This document shows, one piece after another, positions 12,130 to 17,931 of a stretch of 17,931 bases of DNA. Every line of letters starts with the position of its first letter. Positions within the stretch are counted from its first letter, which is position 1. The notes below the pieces were generated by a model, which saw nothing but the letters and a program-made list of their open reading frames with translations, was not told the DNA's origin and did no database searches. The translations under genes and the position numbers were made by a program. Location of the stretch: the NCBI GenBank assembly GCA_032433595.1, contig JASWJB010000543.1, positions 1 to 17,931 of the forward strand, written 5' to 3'. The DNA is from Conoideocrella luteorostrata. Its lineage: Eukaryota; Ascomycota; Sordariomycetes; Hypocreales; Clavicipitaceae.

Positions 12130-12253
12130 AGGTTGCTCTTTGCAATGTCCATATAGATACACTTTTATGCCATTCCACCATTATCGGCCCATCACTATGA
12201 TTGTGTTCCTGAACTCCAGTTCTAAATCAAGATATCAAGACTATTCGAACATC

Positions 12254-13597
12254 TTATTTGTCAGCCAAAATTGCTGATATCCTCATTGCTAAATCTAAGA
12301 TTGACAGATGCTCATCCGCACCGTCGACTAGTCTTTTGTCAACTTCGGAAAATACCAGGACAATCTTATTCTTGTGAATGTCTGATACCGTCTCGTCTGC
12401 TGTTAAGTACTGATAGAGCTGCAAATTATATTAGCCTTGCCGGACCATACCAACGGATTTTTGTGAAGCAAATACCTGCGAAACGACCTGGGTTGCACTC
12501 CAGCCATCGGCAACCATATCCTCTACGATCTTAGACACAGAGCGATAGGTCTGACCCGCACCGTGGGGGCGCATAGCATCAACTAATTCGGAGACCGTTC
12601 GTTCTGGTATAACTCCGGCAATATCCTCCACAATCTTTATCGTTACGAGTTTCCTGTCGACATCCATCACTTCGTCGCCGTCGCCGTCCTTCTTTGTGTC
12701 ACTGGCACCTACCAGTCGCGCTGCGCTCTGCAGGAAAGTAATCGCTTTTCGCAAATCGCCCTCGCTGCAGCGAATCAGTGCATCGAGGGCACCGGGTTCC
12801 AAAGGAACGCCTTCGGCAGCCGCAATATTCTCCAGCCTCTTCTTTGCATTGCCTTGATCAAGGCTTTTGAATCGAAACTTGCTGCAACGACTAGCCAAAG
12901 GGTCGATGATTCGTGTGACATAGTTACAAATCAAACAAAAACGGGTGATCTTGCTGTAAGTTTCCATCGTTCGTCGCAGAGCACTCTGGGCGTCTTGTGT
13001 CATGGAATCGGCTTCATCAAGGATAATGATTTTGAAAGGCGGACAAGGAAATTTTTGCGTGTAACCTGGAGTAGGGTTGGTCAATTGCATTCGTGCAAAG
13101 TTTTTGACCTTCTCTCGGACGATTGAAATGCCGCGCTCGTCCGAAGCATTTAACTCGAGAACTCGAGATTTGATCATTTCGGGTCCGAACAGTTCCTTAG
13201 CCAGAGCAAGCACGGTCGATGTTTTACCGGTTCCGGGAGGGCCATAAAAGAGCATGTGAGGAAGCTACACCATCAACATCAATATGCTATACCATGGATA
13301 TGATTCGTTTCGAGGCATCTTCGTCGTACATTTGAAGCTTGAAGCGTGCGTTGCAGAACAGTAACGGTGTGATCTTGAGCAGCAACGTCGTCCAGACTCT
13401 TAGGTCGGCTACACAGAAGTTGTCAGCGATGGGGACCCTCTTTGTAAAGGCTAGTCTTTCAAATCGAAAGCTGAGTCTCACTATTTTTCCACCCATGGTT
13501 GGTTCCTGACTTCTGCCGGCTTCAGGCTCTTTTGCTCCGACGAGCCGTTGGCGGCAGCAGCAGCCTTCCTTGCTTTAAGGTCGAAGAAGCTTGCCAT
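12254..13597 (-). CDS. RFC2: Replication factor C subunit 2 (yeast Rfc2 / human RFC4 type)
   Basis: Four exons, 13597-13482, 13408-13330, 13264-12476 and 12418-12254, give 382 residues; introns are 73, 65 and 57 bp. The start [11 protein letters not shown] leads into [20 protein letters not shown], a hallmark of small RFC subunits. AAA+ motifs: Walker A GPPGTGKT 73-80, Walker B DEAD 148-151, sensor 1 LICN 176-179, the SRC arginine-finger motif 190-192 and sensor 2 GDLR 234-237. The C-terminal collar domain ends in exon 4 ([19 protein letters not shown], then ADK). The phrases [20 protein letters not shown] and [16 protein letters not shown] fit yeast Rfc2 rather than Rfc3, Rfc4 or Rfc5. As part of the RFC pentamer it loads the PCNA clamp at primer-template junctions in the nucleus, and it is shared by alternative clamp loaders. 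An acidic, Asp-rich insert near 251-270 separates the AAA+ lid from the collar. An ACGCGT box lies upstream. If exon 4 is missed, the protein appears to end early in intron sequence. Confidence 0.97.
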
Positions 13598-13761
13598 GGT
13601 GCAATATCACATACAACAATTGCGAGCTGCAGTCTGGCCTGAAAATATATTAAAGGGACCCAGATGTGGTGGGCAGCTGGGAAATACTGTTCGCCACAGG
13701 AAGCTATTGTGGTTTTGGCGTTGACTGGCGTGAAAGTTGTGCTGCGTAGCAAAATCGATTT

Positions 13762-13774
13762 ACGCGTCAACGCG
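13762..13774 (-). promoter_or_regulatory. MCB-like ACGCGT element upstream of RFC2
   Basis: ACGCGT at 13762-13767 is followed two bases later by a second ACGCG core (13770-13774), within TTTACGCGTCAACGCGAA. It lies about 165 bp upstream of the RFC2 start codon. ACGCGT is the MluI cell-cycle box bound by MBF (Mbp1/Swi6; Cdc10 complex in fission yeast), which drives DNA replication genes at G1/S. The match is seen; the function is inferred from family knowledge and from the gene it precedes. Confidence 0.5.
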
Positions 13775-13860
13775 AAGGTGAAGAGACCGCGTAGCTAATA
13801 GCGCAAAGACCTGGCAGGTCGATTGGTGTGGGTAGTTAGTTAATAGCAACACTCCCCGCT

Positions 13861-14174
13861 GTACGGAGTACGGAGTACCTCAACTAGGATATTGTCCCGC
13901 CCGGCAGGTCAGTAAATACATCTGCGCTACGTACGGAGTGGACAAGACCTGATCTGGCCTTTCACATATCTATTTAATACCTGTACCTCAAAATACAGTG
14001 ATGGGCACGGCGAGCGGAACTCAGCCAGAAACACGGAATGCATTGTGCAATATTACAGCACTTCAGCGTCACCGCGAATGGGGAACCAGCCGGACGACTC
14101 CGTATACCTTGAGACGTGGCTGGCGTTGACAGAGCATGCACCTGCCGAACATGTGTACACTCGTGTACTCCGTA
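13861..14174. repeat. Cluster of TACGGAGT words, direct and inverted
   Basis: GTACGGAGTACGGAGTAC at 13861-13878 holds two overlapping direct copies, spaced 7 bp. A third forward copy is at 13932-13939 (TACGGAGT). Inverse copies (ACTCCGTA) occur at 14097-14104 and within GTACTCCGTA at 14165-14174. Five copies of an octamer in about 310 bp is far above chance, and I saw no copy elsewhere in the window. The role is unknown: a regulatory site array or a remnant of a degenerate repeat are both possible. Confidence 0.6.
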
Positions 14175-14611
14175 TTATATCAAATATTTCCAGCACTATA
14201 ATTCCATCGCTGTGGAATAGAGTAAGGAGCAGCTTGAGTAACGAATACACTGGGAGTTTCACCGGACGACAATGTTACAAGGTCAAGTCTAGGCTCTATT
14301 AAGGCTAGTCGTGTGCGTCAGTAGTCTGCCAGCTGCCGCAGCGCCACAGAGTGTCTCGCTGCCAGTGTAGTACATCCAATGCCCGGGCTGTATGAATTAT
14401 TGCAGTGCGTCTGGCGGCGCGTGCTTGGTGGTACCTTGACCGTGAACAAGAGCCAACTTGCAAACTCAAATCCACTTCACCTCTTGCTTTTTCTTCTTGT
14501 TCTTTTTCTCATTTCTTCACATTTCCGCATTCCGACTTGTCTCTTGATGCTTCAAATTTTCTCGGTTGGCCACCTTTCCGATTAACGCCTACTTCTGTAG
14601 GCCTAGCCACC

Positions 14612-16408
14612 ATGGATCAGTCCATTATTCGCATCTCTAAAGTTCGTATCTCAAAGTTGAATTAGGTCGATGCCCCGCATCGCTTGGCAGCTACGATGAT
14701 CGCGGGGCGCTCTCACGAAGCTAACCTCGCTTTTCATGACAGGAGCTTAGTGACATCCAGAGGGGCTCTGATCTCGGTTCGTGTCATCATGGAATTATCA
14801 ACAAATTAGAAATGCTCCTAGTGTCCTAACGTACAAATGCTGCTCCGTCCCTTCAGCCATCGCCGTGGCATGCCGCGATATTGACGTCCGGAATGTAAAG
14901 GCACTAATCATGGGTCCCCACGAGACCCCATACGAGTTCGGCTTTTTTGAGGCATGTATCTTGAGCAAGAGACAATAACTTGAAAGTCTTTATTTTTGTT
15001 AACCGCGGTTCTATAGTTTGCCATTCGTTTTAGCAGAGGTACCGTGGGATCGCACCTCTACCACCAGTGCGGATGTGGATATATCTAACCGGCTCCAGAC
15101 TACCCCTCCAAATCACCCAATGTGCAGTGCATTACCACGAACGGGGGACGCTGCCGGTTCAACCCCAATATCTACTCTAACGGAAAAGTATGCCTGTAAG
15201 TACTCTGATGCTTCGTCCTTTGTGAATATCTGTATACTAATAGGGATAGGTCAATACTAGGGTAAGAAAAAGTCCATGGTTTGCGACCAACGTAAGATGC
15301 AGAGCTAACACTCATGGTAGAACATGGCGCGGAGAGCGGGGAGAGGAGTGGTCGTCCGCTCAAGGCCTTGAGTCCATTCTTTTGTCAATTCAAAGTCTCA
15401 TGTCAGCCAATCCCTACGAGAACGAACCTGGGTTCGAGGATGCCAATGAGCCATCAGACAAGGTTGCACAGCAACAATACGTTCAAAAGGTATGATGCTG
15501 ATTATCAAAAGGTGAACCTTTGGCTGCGCTTACAATCATAGATCCGTCACGAGAGTCTGAGAATTTCCATCATTCAGCGACTAGAAAACTATCTTGGCAT
15601 TAACCCCCATCTCAAGGATGCAAGCGGTCCCTACAGGCCGACTTCCGAGTATGACGAAGATGACGATGATACACCATTTGAACCATTCAAAGATCTTTGC
15701 AAACGTCGATTTCTTTGGTACTATCAGTCCTACCTAGACGCAATAGAAACGGGGAAATCAGAGGTAAAGGAACTGCAGTGCTTTGATCGAATGCCATTCG
15801 AGGCGCCTGGCAGTAACTCGATGGATGGGAAATTCAATTATCCAGAGCTCGAACGCCGGCTCCACAACATTAAAGCTGCGCTCGATGCAGAGTCGGATGC
15901 GTGGGCCAAGGAGGGCCTCGCGGCAGTGGTCAAAGAGTCAACGGTGGCTGTGAACTTACAACATCAGTATAAGCAGGTAACAGCCTACTTCAAAGGTGCC
16001 GATATGCCTCACAATGTGACGCTAGAAGATGGCAACCCTTTCGTATGGGTCCTCACCTACTTTGGGCACCCCATGACCAATCTTGATGGCGGTCTGTTTC
16101 GCATTAGAATGAATTTTAGCACTCGCTTTCCGGACGAACAACCTCGAGTCAGGTTCGAAACCAAGATTTTCCATCACCATGTGGCCGCTGATGGCACCGC
16201 TTGCTATGCACCAAACCCTTTGAAGCGTGAGGATGTAAAGTCACACGTTGAGGCTATCATTTCTACTCTAGAGGCGGATGAACCGGCTTACGATCCCAGG
16301 AAGATTGTAAACCCTGAGGCTACCAAGCTATTCTGGGGTAAATGTACAGATGACAAAAAGCAGTATAACCGGCGTCTTCGACGATCAGTCCAGCAAAGCA
16401 TAGAGTAA
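14612..16408 (+). CDS. UBE2Z/BIRC6-like E2 enzyme with a second C-terminal UBC-like domain
   Basis: Eight exons: 14612-14641, 14743-14776, 14857-14951, 15017-15038, 15099-15195, 15250-15261, 15321-15489 and 15542-16408, giving 441 residues from an ATG in strong context (GCCACCATGG). The first UBC domain (about 1-150) starts MDQSIIRISKELSDIQRGSD and has GPHETPYEFGFFEF (41-54), the FNPN turn ending at residue 84, and catalytic Cys92 in GKVCLSILGTW. It then shows IQSLMSANPYENEPGFE, a signature of the UBE2Z/BIRC6 group of E2s. A helical linker with an acidic run and FLWYYQSYLDA follows, also like the UBE2Z C-terminal extension. A second UBC-like domain (about 285-430) has GGLFRIRMNF, HHH (364-366) in place of HPN, and DGTAC with Cys374 at the spacing expected for an active-site cysteine. 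E2 enzymes carry ubiquitin or a ubiquitin-like protein as a Cys thioester between E1 and E3; the substrate and modifier here cannot be read from sequence. Six of seven introns are GT-AG, one looks GC-AG. Coding is certain; individual exon edges rest on frame and family conservation. Confidence 0.9.
14952..15016 (+). other. Putative GC-AG intron in the E2-like gene
   Basis: Exon 3 ends ...GGCTTTTTTGAG and is followed by GCATGT, not GT; the intron ends GTTAACCGCGGTTCTATAG. Joining gives GFFE-FAIRFSR, exactly the conserved E2 beta strand. The nearest GT donor (GTATCT, four bases further on) shifts the frame into a stop. GC-AG introns are a known minor class spliced by the ordinary U2 machinery. 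No RNA evidence is available. Confidence 0.7.
15017..15038 (+). other. 22-nt micro-exon (exon 4) of the E2-like gene
   Basis: This exon encodes FAIRFSR plus the first base of an Asp codon, and is flanked by TATAG on the left and GTACCG on the right. The following intron (15039-15098) has a CTAAC branch site close to its CTCCAG acceptor. The joined peptide FAIRFSRDYPSKSP restores the E2 pattern in which a strand is followed by a YP turn. Confidence 0.8.
15250..15261 (+). other. 12-nt micro-exon (exon 6) of the E2-like gene
   Basis: The exon is GTCAATACTAGG, between an acceptor (GGGATAG, with an ACTAAT branch site upstream) and a GTAAGA donor. It completes CT|G TCA ATA CTA GG|A, giving the L-S-I-L-G part of VCLSILGTW directly after catalytic Cys92. 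Flanking introns are 54 and 59 bp. Skipping it would remove exactly four residues without shifting the frame. Confidence 0.85.
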
Positions 16409-17132
16409 GAGACATCTTACTACGTTTCGCATTTTATCATTGGTGCCGCCCCAGTTTCTGACCATGAATAGAGATTTCCCGGAATGAGAGTGGCGAAACA
16501 CAACCTCTCACCATGAGGCATGATACCAGTCACCACGACTTACGCTATGACAGGCAGAGTGGACCATATTCTATCGAGAGACAGGGACAGATAAGTGATA
16601 TCAGTACGACTCTTGAGATTGAAGGTACTTGGGCAGCTGTTGATCACCAACCTCAACTTTTTTAGCCGCAGCCAGCGGGTAATGGAAGAGAAAACGCCGC
16701 CTTGGTACGACAGCTAGAAAGACTGGAAATGACGGCACCATATATTTATTAGGGCAGCATTGTTACATTGGGCACGGAGGCTTGCTGGGACTCATTCAGC
16801 CGTGTTTTAAAGTACGGATGCTCAAGGAGCCCGGATCATTCTACACAATCTTCATTTCATTAACTTTAAGCCTCTCATACAAATTCAAAGTATAGCTGCA
16901 TGATACCCGTTGTAGAATAGGTGTAACCCTATGCAGAAAAGAGGAGGCATACATCAACTCCTTCGTGCAATCCCCTTTGAACCTAAACCCGTAACCGACG
17001 CCGTGTATCCTTGTCTGAACGCCATCCATTTAACCTGTTGCATTATAGTCGTGACACGTCCCACATCACTCGTGTTATCATACTTGTGGTACCATCAGGC
17101 AGATTGTGGCACCGTTACTTTCCGTGCCATTG
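16409..17132. other. Convergent spacer, no gene seen
   Basis: These 724 bp lie between two stop codons facing each other (E2-like gene on plus, 250-residue gene on minus), so they should contain both 3' UTRs and polyadenylation regions. AT-rich words such as TATATTTATTAG near 16741-16752 could act in 3' end formation. Open frames here overlap the next gene antisense or lack features. No RNA gene or mobile element was recognised. Confidence 0.6.
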
Positions 17133-17885
17133 TCACTTCTTGCCCTTGGCTTTGCGGTCAACTGCATCCTTTCCCGGAGTATATGGTGCCGCCACGCCAG
17201 TATACTTCTCCTGTTTCCCTTCGTTCCTTACATCGTACAGGCTGTTTGATCCAAAGACAGCCGGAGTCCCCTGCGAAGGGCGACTCACTTGCTCAGAGTG
17301 AAGTTTGTCAAGAGATTCCCCAACGACGGCGTATTGTGCCCAATTGATGGGAGGGCATCGAACTACCTCCTGAGGCCTTGGCAACGAGGACCAAGCCCTC
17401 GCCTTTTCATTCCGCTCTCGAGACGAACACTTACTGTCTTCGCCCTCTCCATGCTCATCATCGCTGTCGTCAGTCCCGAAGGCAATGTCATCCCTTGGTT
17501 TGACTTTCCCAGCCGCTAGGTCTGTGATAAAAGCTTCTGGCTCCTCCAATGCCTCGTCTCTGACCTTGTTTAGAGCTTGAATGTCCGCTGTGGCTCGGCT
17601 TTTCTGCACTTGGAGTACAGAGATGGCAGATTTAAGAGCAATAACGTCTGGGTTCAGCTCAAAGTCAATGGGTTCGGGAGGTGGTGGGGGGATGCCTATT
17701 TGCTGTGACGGTTGAGATGAATGTGACAACTGCTGCATTGGAGGGAGCAAAGATCCTGCTGCCGAAGCGATGTCCGGTGGCCTCGATGGGGCAAGAGGAG
17801 GCGTTATTGGAGACATGGGTGGACGAACCGGGGATGTTGACCGTGACCGAGTGGAATTGTCAGCTGGGATGGTAAGAGCAGGCAT
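17133..17885 (-). CDS. Unrecognised proline-rich/acidic 250-residue protein
   Basis: A 250-codon frame from ATG 17885 to the stop at 17133. I do not recognise the family. The N-terminal 70 residues are Ser/Pro-rich and look disordered, ending in a run of five prolines (IGIPPPPPEP). Residues 75-115 form a probable helix (DVIALKSAISVLQVQKSRA then ADIQALNKVRDEALEE). Residues 133-150 are acidic. Residues 175-205 (RCPPINWAQYAVVGESLDKL, then HSEQVSRPSQGTP) look like the most conserved part. The tail APYTPGKD...KAKGKK is basic. No signal peptide or membrane segment is visible, and a nuclear role is only a guess. The frame stays open upstream of 17885 to the window end, so a longer start or an upstream exon is possible. 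A possible in-frame 72-nt intron (17434-17363) would shorten it to 226 residues. Confidence 0.72.
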   Translation of the reverse strand: MPALTIPADNSTRSRSTSPVRPPMSPITPPLAPSRPPDIASAAGSLLPPMQQLSHSSQPSQQIGIPPPPPEPIDFELNPDVIALKSAISVLQVQKSRATADIQALNKVRDEALEEPEAFITDLAAGKVKPRDDIAFGTDDSDDEHGEGEDSKCSSRERNEKARAWSSLPRPQEVVRCPPINWAQYAVVGESLDKLHSEQVSRPSQGTPAVFGSNSLYDVRNEGKQEKYTGVAAPYTPGKDAVDRKAKGKK

Positions 17886-17907
17886 TGCGAAGATGAACAG
17901 TTGTCGC

Positions 17908-17931
17908 GGGGGGGGGGGGGGGGGGGGGGGG
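17908..17931. repeat. G homopolymer at window end (24 nt or longer)
   Basis: The last 24 bases are all G and run to the window edge, 22 bp upstream of the start codon of the 250-residue gene, so on that gene's strand it is a poly-C leader tract. It may be real, or it may mark an assembly or sequencing edge; its true length is unknown. Confidence 0.8.

Larger units (their letters stand above)
13598..14611. promoter_or_regulatory. Divergent promoter region RFC2 / E2-like gene
   Basis: This 1014-bp stretch lies between two divergent start codons. On the RFC2 side there is an AT-rich, TATA-like stretch (about 13642-13655) and an ACGCGT box. The middle (13861-14174) carries several TACGGAGT words in both orientations. 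On the E2 side a pyrimidine-rich tract (about 14471-14545) precedes the ATG, typical of leaders or core promoters in filamentous fungi. Open frames up to 86 codons here lack domain content and are not called as genes. Confidence 0.6.

Noticed and set aside
12431..13255. A 274-residue RFC gene starting [10 protein letters not shown] and ending MVRQG
   Set aside because: Both ends are intron read-through effects: two upstream exons supply the NQPWVEKYRP region, and the true C-terminus is in the exon 12418-12254.
13861..14174. Terminal inverted repeats of a transposon
   Set aside because: Only the 8-9 bp core is shared between direct and inverse copies; flanks do not match and no target-site duplication or transposase was seen.
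14045..14302. 85-codon frame on plus in the RFC2/E2 intergenic region
   Set aside because: It lies over the TACGGAGT cluster, has no recognisable protein features and is probably chance.
15791..16408. A separate 205-residue gene starting at ATG 15791
   Set aside because: The same frame runs open upstream to the acceptor at 15541, and the upstream exons give a continuous E2 domain, so this ATG (in ...CFDRMPFEAP) is internal.
16931..17347. 138-codon frame on plus
   Set aside because: It overlaps the 250-residue minus-strand gene antisense and has no domain signal.
1..17931. tRNA, rRNA, CRISPR, prophage or integrated virus
   Set aside because: No cloverleaf-like B-box/acceptor pairing, spaced repeats, or viral or phage proteins were recognised anywhere in the window.

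Overview
This window is nuclear DNA from a filamentous ascomycete (Pezizomycotina, perhaps a Sordariomycete; the class is a guess). The evidence is short introns (52-141 bp), mostly with GTAAGT-like donors and CTAAC-like branch points 10-20 nt before the acceptor, CT-rich leaders, compact spacing, and proteins that look like fungal versions of conserved eukaryotic nuclear factors. I see no bacterial operon, rRNA, tRNA, CRISPR array, transposase or virus.

Layout. 1-610: no gene seen. 611-2561 (minus): five-exon gene for a 535-residue PWWP protein with a LEDGF-IBD/TFIIS-N-like helical domain, probably a chromatin reader. 2562-3458: non-coding spacer. 3459-10150 (minus): BRR2, the 2204-residue U5 snRNP helicase, two exons. 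10151-10554: divergent promoter region. 10555-12129 (plus): intronless gene for an unrecognised 524-residue coiled-coil-like protein. 12254-13597 (minus): RFC2 (human RFC4 type), a small clamp-loader subunit, four exons, converging on the 524-residue gene. 13598-14611: divergent promoter region with an ACGCGT box near RFC2 and a cluster of TACGGAGT words. 14612-16408 (plus): eight-exon gene for a 441-residue UBE2Z/BIRC6-like E2 protein with a second UBC-like domain at its C-terminus. 16409-17132: convergent spacer. 17133-17885 (minus): unrecognised 250-residue proline-rich/acidic protein. The window ends in a G homopolymer.

The recognised genes are nuclear housekeeping functions (chromatin reading, splicing, DNA replication) plus a ubiquitin-type conjugating enzyme. 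Nothing suggests one pathway; this is an ordinary core-genome segment. The most unusual part is the E2-like gene: it combines two UBC-fold domains with very small exons (12 and 22 nt) and an apparent GC-AG intron, so automatic gene callers would probably lose its catalytic first domain and keep only the second. Exon joins were worked out by hand from splice motifs, reading frame and family conservation, without RNA evidence.
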